A DNA stretch of 64,000 nt from Intestinimonas massiliensis (ex Afouda et al. 2020) (GCF_900626285.1 NZ_LR131147.1:2584666-2648665); one strand, 5' to 3'. Positions 46,107-54,780 are shown, counted from the first letter of the stretch. The notes: generated by a model from the letters alone, not told the origin. Numbers and translations: made by a program.

Positions 46107-46582
46107 TACGGTCTGAAGGCCGCCCGCCGTGCTCCCCAGTTCAGCAAGCGCTGATCTGTCTGCCGACTTTTCAAAAATGCCGCCCGTATGGGCGGCATTT
46201 TTCTTGCGCTCCTTCAGGGGCCCCGCCGCAGGCGGGGCGGCGCTGTGCGCCGTCCAAGCGTTTTGAGCCTTTGGCCCAAAACCTTGATGCCGGGCGAATT
46301 TACTTCGCCCGAGCAGATGAAATAGGGTTGGGGTCCCCGCGGGGTCTTGGCCCCGTGGGGCGCGCGGGAAGTACGGCCTCAAGGCCGCCCGCCGTGCTTT
46401 GCCCGCGTTGCGGCAAGCCTGTTTGCGGCTCCTGACGGACCCGCAAACAGGGCCGCTGCCTTGAACCGGCCTCGCTGCATCCGCCACAGGCGGCGCATCG
46501 GCCGTTTCCCCAGTTCAGCAAGCGCTGATCTGTCTGCCGACTTTTCAAAAATGCCGCCCGTATGGGCGGCATTTTTTTGCGC
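46107..46582 (+). repeat. Duplicated intergenic block at the end of the accessory region
   Basis: A 75-bp block (CCCCAGTTCAGCAAGCGC to the hairpin TGCCGCCC-GTAT-GGGCGGCA and T run) occurs at 46,134-46,209 and again at 46,508-46,582 with about one base change. A second shared block, AAGGCCGCCCGCCGTGCT, lies at 46,116-46,133 and 46,381-46,398. Each copy ends in a strong terminator. It marks the junction between mobile DNA and the GC-rich core and may be an attachment-site duplication. Apart from this, 45,998-46,740 has no gene; antisense frames there are not convincing. Confidence 0.6.
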
Positions 46583-46743
46583 ATTTTCATGTCCTTTACC
46601 CAAGGTTTGGGAAAAAGAGGAACAGGCCTGGAAAAGCGGCAGCTTTTTCCCGGCTATGGCATAGAATAAATTGCTTTTTTCCCTGGTGGGGTGTAAAATA
46701 CCTTAGTATCTCTTTGACCGGGGAACCAAAGGAGGGTATTTCT

Positions 46744-47136
46744 ATGGACGACCGGGTAAAGGAATTGCTGGAGCGGGTACGGGGCACCGCCGTGGCGGTT
46801 GGTGAGGCCGCAGGTGTGACCGCCCGCTGCGCCGGAAAGTGCGCCGGCCAGATGCTGGATACGGCCAAACTGAACATGAAGATCTTTGACCTGAAGGGGG
46901 ACATCGACCGGGATCTCCAGGCCATCGGCCGGATGGTGTACGACGCCCACCGGGGTCAGGAGACCGACCACGCCGCTATGGATGGCCTGCTGGCCGGCAT
47001 TGACGAGAAGTCCGCCGCCATCGAGACCCTGCGGGGACGGGTGGCCGTGCTGCGGCACAGCAGGACCTGCCCATCCTGCGGCATGGTGTGCGGACAGGAA
47101 GACAAATTCTGCAGAGGCTGCGGCGCTTCGCTCTGA
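46744..47136 (+). CDS. Zinc-ribbon protein, unknown
   Basis: 130 residues. The first 100 are helical (VKELLERVRGTAVAVGEAA, MLDTAKLNMKIFDLKGDID). The last 25 hold a four-cysteine zinc ribbon (CPSCGMVCGQEDKFCRGCG). Similar small proteins are common in Clostridia, with no known role. AAAGGAGG before ATG 46744 sets the start. The PNP gene follows by 68 bp and it may share a transcript. Confidence 0.75.
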   Translation: MDDRVKELLERVRGTAVAVGEAAGVTARCAGKCAGQMLDTAKLNMKIFDLKGDIDRDLQAIGRMVYDAHRGQETDHAAMDGLLAGIDEKSAAIETLRGRVAVLRHSRTCPSCGMVCGQEDKFCRGCGASL

Positions 47137-47204
47137 TGCCCGCCGGCCCGGGCCGGGCGGATCTTCCGTCCGGCCCCCTGACAGCAAATAAGGAGGACAA
47201 GCAT

Positions 47205-48032
47205 ATGCAGTATACCTTTGAACAGTATCAGCAGAGCGCCGACGCCATCCGGGCGAAGATCGGCTCTTTCCAGCCTAAGGTGGCCATGATCCTGGGCTCC
47301 GGCCTGGGCTACATGGGGGACATTGTGGAGAACGCCATTGCCGTACCCTACAAGGAGATCCCCCACTTCAAGGTGTCCACCGCCCCCGGCCACAAGGGCC
47401 AGCTGGTGTTCGGCACCCTGGAGGGCAAGCCGGTGGCCGTCATGCAGGGCCGGATGCACCACTACGAGGGCTACTCCTATGAGGAGGTGGCCTATGCCGT
47501 GCGGGTGCTGCGGCTGCTGGGGTGCGACACCCTCATCGTCACCAATGCCGCCGGCTGCGTCAACATGGACTGGAAGGCCGGCGACCTGATGCTCATCACC
47601 GACCAGATCAAGATCTTTATGGAGTCTCCCCTCCGGGGCGAGAATCTGCCTCAGTTCGGCGTCCGCTTCCCCGACGCCTCCCACCTGTATACCCCCGCCC
47701 TCCAGGAACTGGCCCGCAAGGCCGCCGGAGAGCTGGGCATCGACCTGAAGGAAGGCGTGTATATGTACTTCCCCGGGCCTCAGTATGAGACCCCCGCCGA
47801 GGTGCGCTTCGCCCGCATCGCCGGGGCTGATGCGGTGGGTATGTCCACCGCCCCCGAGGTCATCGTGACCGGCCACTGCGGTATGCAGGTGCTGGGCTTC
47901 ACCCTGCTCTCCAACATGGCCGCCGGCATTCTGGACCAGCCCCTCTCCGAGGAGGAGGTGCTGGAGGCGGCAGCTGCCTGCCGGGACAAGTTCTCCCGCC
48001 TGGTACTGGCCTGCCTGAAGCAGATCGGGTAA
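47205..48032 (+). CDS. Purine nucleoside phosphorylase
   Basis: 275 residues, the trimeric PNP class (inosine/guanosine phosphorylase). Motifs in order: ILGSGLGYMGDIVE, phosphate site APGHKGQLVFG, GRMHHYEGYS, TNAAGCVNMDWKAGDLML, YFPGPQYETPAEVR, MSTAPEVIVTGHCGM and LLSNMAAGI. It splits purine nucleosides with phosphate to base and ribose-1-phosphate. Start ATG 47205 after AAGGAGG. The following gene is a deaminase of MTA/SAH or related nucleosides, so both act in purine salvage. Confidence 0.93.
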   Translation: MQYTFEQYQQSADAIRAKIGSFQPKVAMILGSGLGYMGDIVENAIAVPYKEIPHFKVSTAPGHKGQLVFGTLEGKPVAVMQGRMHHYEGYSYEEVAYAVRVLRLLGCDTLIVTNAAGCVNMDWKAGDLMLITDQIKIFMESPLRGENLPQFGVRFPDASHLYTPALQELARKAAGELGIDLKEGVYMYFPGPQYETPAEVRFARIAGADAVGMSTAPEVIVTGHCGMQVLGFTLLSNMAAGILDQPLSEEEVLEAAAACRDKFSRLVLACLKQIG

Positions 48033-48067
48033 GCAACGTACAATAACAATAAGGAGACCAACATTTT

Positions 48068-49369
48068 ATGTCCATTCTCATTCACAACTGCACCGCCGTT
48101 CTGATGGATCAGGCGGGCACCGTGCTCCCGGGCGCCTATGTGACGGTGGAGGGGAGCAAGATCACCTGGGTGGGCACCCAGCGCCCCCAGGGGACCTTTG
48201 AACAGGAGATCGACGGCAGGGGCAATGTGCTCATGCCCGGCTTCGTCAACTGCCATACCCACGTACCCATGACCGCCATGCGGGGCTACGGAGACGGCAA
48301 CAACCTCCAGGACTGGCTGAACAACTACATCTTCCCGGTGGAGGCCAAGTGGGATGACCGGGCGGTGAAGGTGTGCACCTCCCTGGGCCTGGCGGAGCTG
48401 ATCGCCTCCGGCGTCACCACCATCGCGGATATGTACGGTCACACCGACGCGGTGGCCCAGGCAGTGGCGGAGAGTGGCATCAGCGCCAACCTGTCCTGCG
48501 GCGGCGTGCAGTTCTGCGACGGCCTGGACCCCGCCACCCACCACGACTGTGTGGTGCAGCGGGAGATGACCGAGAAGTGGCACGGCTACAACGACGGGCA
48601 GATCCTGGTGGACGCCTCCATCCACGCCGAGTACACCTCCCACAAGGAGCTGTGGCAGTGGATGGCCGACTACGCCAGGGAGCACAACCTGGGGATGCAC
48701 GTCCACATCTCCGAGACCCGCACCGAGCACCAGGAGTGCATCGCCCGCCACGGCAAGACCCCCATCCAGACCCTGAACGATTACGGTGTGTGGGATACCC
48801 GGGCCATTGCCGCCCACTGCGTGTGGACCACCCCGGAGGACTGGGCCATCATGGCCGAGAAGGGGATCTCCGCCGTCCACAACCCCATCTCCAACCTGAA
48901 GCTGGGCAGCGGCATCGCTCCGGTCCCCGCCATGAAGAAGGCGGGGGTCAATGTGTGCCTGGGTACCGACGGGGTATCCTCCAACAACTGCACCGACTTC
49001 TTCAGCGACCTGAAATTCGCCGCCATCCTTCACAACGGGGCCAACTGTGACCCCCTGGCCATGCTGCCCCTGGATGCCCTGAAAATGGCTACCTGCGACG
49101 GTGCACGCGCCCTGGGCCGCAAGACCGGCACCATCCAGGCGGGCTATCAGGCCGACCTGATCCTGGTGGATTTCTCCCACCTGAACCTGACCCCCTGCCA
49201 CAGCGTGATCTCCAACCTGGCCTATGCCGCCCACGGCTCCGACGTGGTGATGAATATGGCCCGGGGCAAGGTCATATATCAGGATGGGGAGTTCAAAACC
49301 ATCGACCTGGAGCGGGTGAAGCGGGAAATGGCTGACTATGCTTTGCCCCTGCTGTTTTCTGAAAAATAA
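48068..49369 (+). CDS. Amidohydrolase, MTA/SAH deaminase type
   Basis: 433 residues of the MtaD/SsnA amidohydrolase family. Metal ligands are seen as NCHTHVPM (HxH), HVHISET, AAHCVWT and GTDGVSSNN (Asp). N-terminal and C-terminal strands complete the composite domain. It probably deaminates 5-methylthioadenosine, S-adenosylhomocysteine or adenosine. The product could feed the phosphorylase upstream. AAGGAG precedes ATG. The next gene begins 12 bp later. Confidence 0.9.
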   Translation: MSILIHNCTAVLMDQAGTVLPGAYVTVEGSKITWVGTQRPQGTFEQEIDGRGNVLMPGFVNCHTHVPMTAMRGYGDGNNLQDWLNNYIFPVEAKWDDRAVKVCTSLGLAELIASGVTTIADMYGHTDAVAQAVAESGISANLSCGGVQFCDGLDPATHHDCVVQREMTEKWHGYNDGQILVDASIHAEYTSHKELWQWMADYAREHNLGMHVHISETRTEHQECIARHGKTPIQTLNDYGVWDTRAIAAHCVWTTPEDWAIMAEKGISAVHNPISNLKLGSGIAPVPAMKKAGVNVCLGTDGVSSNNCTDFFSDLKFAAILHNGANCDPLAMLPLDALKMATCDGARALGRKTGTIQAGYQADLILVDFSHLNLTPCHSVISNLAYAAHGSDVVMNMARGKVIYQDGEFKTIDLERVKREMADYALPLLFSEK

Positions 49370-49381
49370 GGGGGACTATCC

Positions 49382-51136
49382 TTGTCTAGCCAAAAGAAAA
49401 ATACCTTCTACGGCGCCGCCGCCTTCCTGACCATGACCACCATCCTGGTGAAGATCATCGGCGCCATCTATAAGATCCCGCTGACCGCCCTGCTGCCCGA
49501 CGAGGCATACGGCGACTTCAACGCGGCTTACAACATCTATACCGTGTTCCTCACCATCTCCACCGCCGGCCTGCCGGTGGCCCTGTCCAAGACGGTGAGC
49601 GAGTGCAACGCCCTGGGCCTGCACAACCAGAAGGAGCGGGTGTTCCGGGTGGCCCTTGCCGCCTTCCTGGTGCTGGGCACCATCAGCTTTTTGTGCATGT
49701 CCCTGTTTTCTCCCATCGTGGCCAAGTATATCCTCCGGAACGAAAAGGCGGTCTTTGCGGTGCTGGCCCTGTCTCCGGCGGTGCTGTGCACCTGCTGCTC
49801 CGCCTTCCGGGGCTACGCCCAGGGCCACCTGAACATGGTGCCCACCGGCGTGTCCCAGGTCATCGAGGCCCTGTGCAAGATGGTCCTGGGCCTGGGTCTG
49901 GCCATCCTGATCCTCCACTCCTCCATCCAGCCGGAGGATACCCGCGACCGGCTGGCCGCCGCCGGCGCCCTGGTGGGCGTGTCCATCGGCGCCATCCTGT
50001 CCCTGGTCTACCTGATCGTGAACCACATCCGCACCAAGCGGCGGGAGAATGTCCGGGCTACCGATACACCGGACAGCAGCGGCACCATCCTGGTCAAGCT
50101 GCTCAAGCTGGCCATCCCCATCAGCCTGGCCTCTTCCACCCTGTCCATTGTCAACCTCATCGACACCAACCTGGTGCAGGGCCAGCTCCAGAGCGTATTT
50201 ACCGCCATGGGAGACGGCCTCACCGGTGTAAACAACAGTGTGCTGGACATCTTCCCCAAGGCGGAGGCCCTGTTCCGGGAGAATATGGCCGCCTGGCAGG
50301 CGGAGGTGCTGGTGGATCCCGAGACAAAGCTGAACCCGGTGCTGGATTCTGCCCGGTCCCTGTACGGCATTTACAGCAAGACCATGAGCGTCTACAACCT
50401 GCCCTTCAACCTGATGGTGCCCTTCACCGCCTGCATCGTCCCCGGCGTGTCCGCCTGCATTGCCCGGCGGGACCAGCTGGGCGCCCGCCGCACCACGGAG
50501 TCTGCCCTGCGCATCTCCGCCCTGGTGGCCATGCCCTGCGGCTTCGGCCTGCTGGCCCTGGGCGGCCCCATCATCAACCTGCTCACCGTGGGCAACGTGG
50601 ACGTCTCCATTGCCGGTCCTCTGCTGTCCATCCTGGGCATCGCCTCCATCTTTGTGTGCATCCAGGTGGTGGCCACCTCCATCCTTCAGGCCAACAGCAT
50701 CGTCAGCCTGCCCATCATTACCATGGTGATCGGGGGCGTGTGCAAGGTCATCGTCAGCTTCACCCTGGTGGGCAATCCCAGGATCATGATTTACGGCGCC
50801 CCCATGGGTACCCTGACCTGCTTCGTGGTGGTGAGCGTGCTCAATCTGTTCATCATCAAGCGGATGGTGCCCCATCCGCCCCGGTATCATCTGGTATTCA
50901 TTAAGCCGACTATCGCTGCCGCCATTATGGGCGCGGCGGCCTGGGCCGCCCACGGCCTGCTGGCCCGGGTGTTCTCCGGCTCCTTCCTGATGAACGCTGT
51001 GGCTACCGCCGGGGCCATCCTGGTGGGCGTGGTGGTGTACGCCGTTCTGGTGATCCTGCTGCGCATCCTGTCCAAGGAGGACCTGGAAATGATGCCCAAG
51101 GGGGATAAAATTGCGAAACTCTTGCATATTAAGTGA
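49382..51136 (+). CDS. SpoVB/MurJ-like lipid flippase
   Basis: 584 residues and about 14 membrane helices, MOP/MATE-like polysaccharide transporter family (KNTFYGAAAFLTMTTILVKI, YNIYTVFLTISTAGLPVALSK, FRGYAQGHLNMVPTGVSQV). The place before mazG matches yabM/spoVB of the sporulation cluster. It would flip lipid II-type or spore cortex precursors. Start TTG 49382 with GGGGGA before it; no ATG fits nearby. Confidence 0.88.
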   Translation: MSSQKKNTFYGAAAFLTMTTILVKIIGAIYKIPLTALLPDEAYGDFNAAYNIYTVFLTISTAGLPVALSKTVSECNALGLHNQKERVFRVALAAFLVLGTISFLCMSLFSPIVAKYILRNEKAVFAVLALSPAVLCTCCSAFRGYAQGHLNMVPTGVSQVIEALCKMVLGLGLAILILHSSIQPEDTRDRLAAAGALVGVSIGAILSLVYLIVNHIRTKRRENVRATDTPDSSGTILVKLLKLAIPISLASSTLSIVNLIDTNLVQGQLQSVFTAMGDGLTGVNNSVLDIFPKAEALFRENMAAWQAEVLVDPETKLNPVLDSARSLYGIYSKTMSVYNLPFNLMVPFTACIVPGVSACIARRDQLGARRTTESALRISALVAMPCGFGLLALGGPIINLLTVGNVDVSIAGPLLSILGIASIFVCIQVVATSILQANSIVSLPIITMVIGGVCKVIVSFTLVGNPRIMIYGAPMGTLTCFVVVSVLNLFIIKRMVPHPPRYHLVFIKPTIAAAIMGAAAWAAHGLLARVFSGSFLMNAVATAGAILVGVVVYAVLVILLRILSKEDLEMMPKGDKIAKLLHIK

Positions 51137-51174
51137 ACTTTTTTGGAAAAAAAGGTTGCAGGAGGCCTTGAAAT

Positions 51175-51960
51175 ATGGTAGATTTTCAGTATAAGGATTC
51201 TTATAACGTCAAGGATCTGGAGGAGATCGTCCGTATTCTCCGCGCACCCGGCGGCTGTCCCTGGGACGCGGAGCAGACCCACCAGTCCATCCGCCGCAAT
51301 TTTTTGGAAGAGGCCTATGAGGCGGTGGAGGCCATTGACGAGGAGAATCCGGAGCATTTGAAAGAGGAACTGGGGGACGTGCTCCTTCAGGTGGTGTTCC
51401 ATGCCCTGATGGAACAGGAGGCCGGCCGGTTCGACCTGGACGGCGTGGCCGACGGGGTGTGCAAAAAGCTCATCTACCGCCACCCCCATGTGTTCGGAAA
51501 CGTGAGCGTGTCGGGCACCGGCGAGGTCCTGTCCAACTGGGAGGAGCTCAAGCGCAAGGAAAAGGGACAAGCCACCAACACCGACGCACTGGAGGCGGTG
51601 GCCCGCTCTCTGCCGGCCCTGTGGCGGGCGGAGAAGGTGCAGAAGAAGGCCAAGAAGGCCGGCTTCGACTGGCCGGATGTGTCCGGCGCGCTGGACAAGC
51701 TGTCCGAAGAGCTGGAGGAGCTGAAGACCGCCGTGGCCCAGGGTACCAACGTGGCCGAGGAGCTGGGCGACCTGCTGTTCTCGGCGGTGAATGTGTCCCG
51801 CTTCCTGAAAGTGGACTGCGAGGATGCCCTGAACCAGGCCACGGACAAGTTTATCGACCGGTTCCGCAAGGTGGAGGAGCAGGCGGGGGACCGTCCCATG
51901 ACGGAGATGACCCTGGACCAGCTGGACCAGCTCTGGGAGCGGGCCAAGGAGACGACTTAA
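51175..51960 (+). CDS. mazG: MazG nucleoside triphosphate pyrophosphohydrolase
   Basis: 261 residues with two MazG domains. The first has EEAYEAVEAIDEEN...EELGDVLLQVVFH (ExxE and ExxD metal sites). The second has EELEELKTA...EELGDLLFSAVN. It opens with a conserved GGCPWDAEQTHQS. It hydrolyses NTPs or dNTPs and cleans the pool. There are 38 bp after the flippase gene and the order equals yabM-yabN, so this is a conserved cluster. GGAGG before ATG. Confidence 0.92.
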   Translation: MVDFQYKDSYNVKDLEEIVRILRAPGGCPWDAEQTHQSIRRNFLEEAYEAVEAIDEENPEHLKEELGDVLLQVVFHALMEQEAGRFDLDGVADGVCKKLIYRHPHVFGNVSVSGTGEVLSNWEELKRKEKGQATNTDALEAVARSLPALWRAEKVQKKAKKAGFDWPDVSGALDKLSEELEELKTAVAQGTNVAEELGDLLFSAVNVSRFLKVDCEDALNQATDKFIDRFRKVEEQAGDRPMTEMTLDQLDQLWERAKETT

Positions 51961-52031
51961 AGGCGGAAACGCCTTAAGTATAAAAACCACAAGCGGGGCG
52001 ATCCCCGAGAAACACAGGAGGAATGATCGAC

Positions 52032-52307
52032 ATGAATAAGGCTGAACTCATCAATGCGGCCGCAGAGAAGGCCGGCCTGTCCAAGAAGGATACCGAGAGT
52101 GCCGTTAATGCTGCTATTGAAGTGATTTCCCAGAGCCTGGCCGAGGGCGACAAGGTCCAGCTGGTGGGCTTTGGCGCGTTTGAGGTGAAGTGCCGTGCCG
52201 AGCGCATCGGCCGCAACCCCAAGACCAAGGAGAGCATCAAGATCCCCGCCTCCAAGGTGCCCGTGTTCAAGCCCGGCAAGGCGCTGAAGGACATCGTGTC
52301 CGAGTAA
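52032..52307 (+). CDS. hup: HU DNA-binding protein
   Basis: 91 residues: MNKAELINAAAEKAGLSKKD, GDKVQLVGFGAFEVK and RIGRNPKTKESIKIPASK, with the proline-bearing arm. A standard HU/HBsu homologue that bends DNA. ATG 52032 with GGAGG 10 nt before it. A terminator separates it from rqcP. Confidence 0.95.
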   Translation: MNKAELINAAAEKAGLSKKDTESAVNAAIEVISQSLAEGDKVQLVGFGAFEVKCRAERIGRNPKTKESIKIPASKVPVFKPGKALKDIVSE

Positions 52308-52320
52308 GCAATACAGTGTG

Positions 52321-52353
52321 GGACCGCCGCCGCAGCGCGGCGGTCCTTTTTTT
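52321..52353 (+). terminator. Terminator after hup
   Basis: GGACCGCCGC and GCGGCGGTCC with a 6-nt loop, then seven Ts. The ribosome site of rqcP begins in its tail. Confidence 0.9.
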
Positions 52354-52364
52354 GGAGGAACGAT

Positions 52365-52607
52365 ATGCGGCTGGATAAATGGCTCAAGGTATCCCGGCTC
52401 ATCAAGCGGCGCACCGTGGCCAATGAGGCCTGCGACAATCAGCGGGTCACCGCCAACGGCCGGCCGGTAAAGGCCAGCTATGAGGTGAAGGAGGGCGACG
52501 TGCTGGAGCTCCGCTTCGGCGAGCGCACCGTGAAGGTGGAGGTGCTCTCGGTCACCGAGCACGCCGGCAAGGCGGAGGCCTCCGCCCTGTATAAGGAGCT
52601 GCTCTGA
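52365..52607 (+). CDS. rqcP: S4-domain RNA-binding protein RqcP (YabO)
   Basis: 80 residues, an S4 domain throughout (MRLDKWLKVSRLIKRRTVAN, GRPVKASYEVKEGD, LELRFGERTVKVEVL). RqcP works with RqcH in adding C-terminal alanine tails to stalled nascent chains. In Bacillus it is yabO, followed by yabP; here yabP lies on the other strand. TTTGGAGG lies 7 nt before ATG. Confidence 0.88.
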   Translation: MRLDKWLKVSRLIKRRTVANEACDNQRVTANGRPVKASYEVKEGDVLELRFGERTVKVEVLSVTEHAGKAEASALYKELL

Positions 52608-52615
52608 GCGCAAAG

Positions 52616-52654
52616 AAAAGGCGGTCCCGACCGTTTGGCCGGGACCGCCTTTTT
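52616..52654 (+). terminator. Bidirectional terminator between rqcP and yabR
   Basis: AAAAGGCGGTCCCG and its complement make a 14-bp stem with T runs on both strands, at the convergent junction. Confidence 0.9.
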
Positions 52655-52663
52655 ATTTGTTTC

Positions 52664-53104
52664 TTATTTCCGGCCGCCCCGGCGGGAGCTGCGGCGCTCC
52701 GCCTGGCGCAGCTCGGACAGCTTGCTGTCCGAAGCGGCCATAAACTGCTTCAGCCGATCCTCAAAGCTGGTGGGTTCCGCCGGAGCGGGCTTGCCCCGGA
52801 AACCCATATTGCCGCCGTGGCCGGCGGGACGACCGCCGGGCCGACCCTGTCCCGCAGGACGGGGCGGGGGATCCATGGCCTTCTTAATGGAGAGGTTGAT
52901 GCGGCCGTTCTCGTCAATGCCGATGACCTTGACCTTGACCTCCTGACCTTCCTTCAGATGATCCTTTACATCATTGACATAGGTATAGGCGATCTCGGAG
53001 ATGTGCACCAACCCCGACTTGCCCTCCGGCAAGGCGACAAAGGCGCCGAACTTCGTGATCCCCGTGACCTTTCCTTCCACAATCGAACCAACACCAAACT
53101 CCAT
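52664..53104 (-). CDS. S1-domain RNA-binding protein (YabR-like)
   Basis: 146 residues (ATG 53104). The S1 domain fills residues 1-75 (VGSIVEGKVTGITKFGAFVA, GKSGLVHISEIAYTYVNDV). The tail is Pro/Arg/Gly-rich, longer than in B. subtilis YabR, with a second short helix. A TTG at 53137 overlaps the divIC stop (TTGA), so a coupled start with 11 more residues is possible. Last gene of the minus-strand operon. Confidence 0.85.
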   Translation of the reverse strand: MEFGVGSIVEGKVTGITKFGAFVALPEGKSGLVHISEIAYTYVNDVKDHLKEGQEVKVKVIGIDENGRINLSIKKAMDPPPRPAGQGRPGGRPAGHGGNMGFRGKPAPAEPTSFEDRLKQFMAASDSKLSELRQAERRSSRRGGRK

Positions 53105-53133
53105 AACTGCCAGCAAAATCCTCTCTTTTAAAT

Positions 53134-53409
53134 TCAATCGGTGAAATAGAAGACATACTCACCCGGCTCCACCAAACCCAGCTTATCCCGGGCGATGTCG
53201 GTCTGCCGGTCCGGATCATCGCTGTTTTCCACCGCGTCGGACAGGTCGGCGTTGACCTGCTTCTGAGCGGCCACTTCCTCCTGAGCCTGGGCCAGATCGG
53301 CCTGCGCCGCGGCGATCTTGCCCCGCAGATTCAGCAGTCCGGTGGCGGCGCCGATGAGCAGAGCCAGAACCACGATCTTTGTTAAAAGAGACGCTTTTTT
53401 GACCTTCAT
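53134..53409 (-). CDS. divIC: Septum formation initiator, DivIC/FtsB family
   Basis: 91 residues. A short N-terminus, one membrane helix (LTKIVVLALLIGAATGLL) and a coiled coil (IAAAQADLAQAQEEVAAQKQ) end with LGLVEPGEYVFYF, the usual DivIC pattern. Start ATG 53409 lies 6 nt after AGGAG. It overlaps the end of yabQ by 194 nt in another frame, which is unusual. It acts in the divisome with FtsL. Confidence 0.88.
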   Translation of the reverse strand: MKVKKASLLTKIVVLALLIGAATGLLNLRGKIAAAQADLAQAQEEVAAQKQVNADLSDAVENSDDPDRQTDIARDKLGLVEPGEYVFYFTD

Positions 53410-53890
53410 GGACGGCTCCTTCCCCAGCTTGCCGGTATATCTCATCCATTTCCCTGGATAGTAGTCTTATTTTATACCACTTCCGCCAATAATGGAAGGA
53501 CTTTTTTGCAGTTTTTGAAAGTTTTTTGCCCAGCCGCAGAAGAAGACGCAGGGGAAAGGTTACGATCTTACAGAAAATGGTCACCAAATCCGCCAGGGCG
53601 TAGGCGCCCTTGAGTACCCATCGGCTGGCCAGCCAGAAGTAGGCTGCCGCCCCCAGCAGCACCGCGGCGATCATATAAAAACGGACCTGGCCGTTGCCGG
53701 CGGCGGTGGTGTAGACAAACAGGCCCACCGTGACCACCAGCCAGAACAGCAGGTCCAGGGCGCCCCCCAGCAGAGGCAGGGGGATGCGCACCCGCATGAC
53801 CCGGAACAGGTCGTACAGCAGGCCCACTCCCACGCCCAGGACCAGGGCGCCGGCCAGAAAGAGAGCCTGCCATGCCAGCGGCCCCGCCAT
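53216..53890 (-). CDS. yabQ: Spore cortex protein YabQ
   Basis: 224 residues. Four hydrophobic helices fill 1-110 (LAWQALFLAGALVLGVGVGL, ALDLLFWLVVTVGLFVYT, AAVLLGAAAYFWLAS), then a basic amphipathic part. This is the YabQ pattern, a membrane protein needed for cortex formation. The last 65 residues (SGSAHRRRHRTAESAG and on) are low-complexity and lie over divIC in another frame. Either the true stop was lost or the overlap is real. yabP ends just before its start. Confidence 0.78.
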   Translation of the reverse strand: MAGPLAWQALFLAGALVLGVGVGLLYDLFRVMRVRIPLPLLGGALDLLFWLVVTVGLFVYTTAAGNGQVRFYMIAAVLLGAAAYFWLASRWVLKGAYALADLVTIFCKIVTFPLRLLLRLGKKLSKTAKKSFHYWRKWYKIRLLSREMDEIYRQAGEGAVHEGQKSVSFNKDRGSGSAHRRRHRTAESAGQDRRGAGRSGPGSGGSGRSEAGQRRPVRRGGKQR

Positions 53891-53891
53891 C

Positions 53892-54182
53892 TCAGCGGAA
53901 CAGCCGGGCCAGCAGGCCGCCCGAGCGGTCCCGACCGCCGTCCTCGTAGGTCAGCGCGTCGATGTCCCCCTCCACCTTCAGGTCGCCGCCGTCCAGACTG
54001 AGTTTTTCGATGTGCAGGTTCTCCCCCCGGATCACCAGCGTGCCCCGGGTGGTGCCCATGACGATGGTGTTCTCGTCAAAGCTCTCCACCTCCTCCACGC
54101 CGGAGACCGAGAGCCGCTCCCGCTCCTCCAGGATGATGTGATGGGCGGCCTCCGGCCGCGCCCGGCTGTCCTCATAGGGCAT
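53892..54182 (-). CDS. yabP: Sporulation protein YabP
   Basis: About 96 residues from ATG 54182 (PYEDSRARPEAAHHIILEER). The YabP fold is seen in LSVSGVEEVESFDENTIVMG, GTLVIRGENLHIEKLSLDGG and DLKVEGDIDALTYE. A 112-residue form from 54230 is possible but has no ribosome site. With YabQ it acts in spore cortex and coat assembly. The operon promoter is not obvious. Confidence 0.85.
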   Translation of the reverse strand: MPYEDSRARPEAAHHIILEERERLSVSGVEEVESFDENTIVMGTTRGTLVIRGENLHIEKLSLDGGDLKVEGDIDALTYEDGGRDRSGGLLARLFR

Positions 54183-54249
54183 GATACACCCCGCCTTTCC
54201 CACATAGTCTTGTCTATCTATATGGGACAAAAGGCGGGGATATGCCCTG

Positions 54250-54780
54250 TCACGGTTTCAGAGCCTTCCGCAGCCGCCGCCGCAGGAGAAAGGCCAGGGC
54301 CAGTTTGACCCCGTCAGGGATCAGAAAGGGGAACACGCAGCTGCCCAGCACCGCCCATACGCTCATCGGCCCCGTGGTGCTGGTGTAGAGCACCAGAAAC
54401 CACACCGTGCCGAAGAGATAGCACACCGCCAGCCCGGCGATGCCGGAGAGCACAAAGACCAGGTCCCCCATGCCCAAGAGCCGCTCCCCCAGCCACATCA
54501 CCAGGGCCATCAGCAGAAAGCCGATGAGGTAGCCTCCGGTGACCCCGGCAAAGGCCCCCAGGCCGCCGCTGAACCCGGAGAACACCGGCAGACCCACCGC
54601 CCCCAGCAGCAGATATACCCCCACCGCCAGGCTGCCCGGCTTTCCCCCCAGCAGACCAACCGCCAGAAAGATGGCGAAGGTCTGCATGGTGAAGGGCACC
54701 ACTGTGGGAATGGTAAGCCAGGCACACAGGACGATGAGGGCCGCCATGATCCCCGTCCACGCCAACTGTCGTGTCTTCAT
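54250..54780 (-). CDS. bioY: BioY biotin transporter (S component)
   Basis: 176 residues, six membrane helices (LAWTGIMAALIVLCAWLTIP, VGLLGGKPGSLAVGVYLLLG, AFAGVTGGYLIGFLLMAL), the BioY signature. Biotin uptake, possibly with a shared ECF module elsewhere. Start ATG 54780 with GGAGG 5 nt before it; the upstream ATG at 54792 is only about 12 nt from the transcription start. Regulated by the BirA operator in its promoter. Confidence 0.93.
   Translation of the reverse strand: MKTRQLAWTGIMAALIVLCAWLTIPTVVPFTMQTFAIFLAVGLLGGKPGSLAVGVYLLLGAVGLPVFSGFSGGLGAFAGVTGGYLIGFLLMALVMWLGERLLGMGDLVFVLSGIAGLAVCYLFGTVWFLVLYTSTTGPMSVWAVLGSCVFPFLIPDGVKLALAFLLRRRLRKALKP

Noticed and set aside
46010..46740. tRNA or rRNA gene as the integration site at the island end
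   Set aside because: No cloverleaf or rRNA-like sequence could be found; only terminator hairpins and GC-rich repeats.
47780..49234. Minus-strand open frame of 484 codons
   Set aside because: Antisense shadow of the amidohydrolase gene.
49376..51127. Minus-strand open frame of 583 codons
   Set aside because: His/Gln/Gly-rich antisense shadow of the flippase gene in high-GC DNA. No ribosome site or domain.
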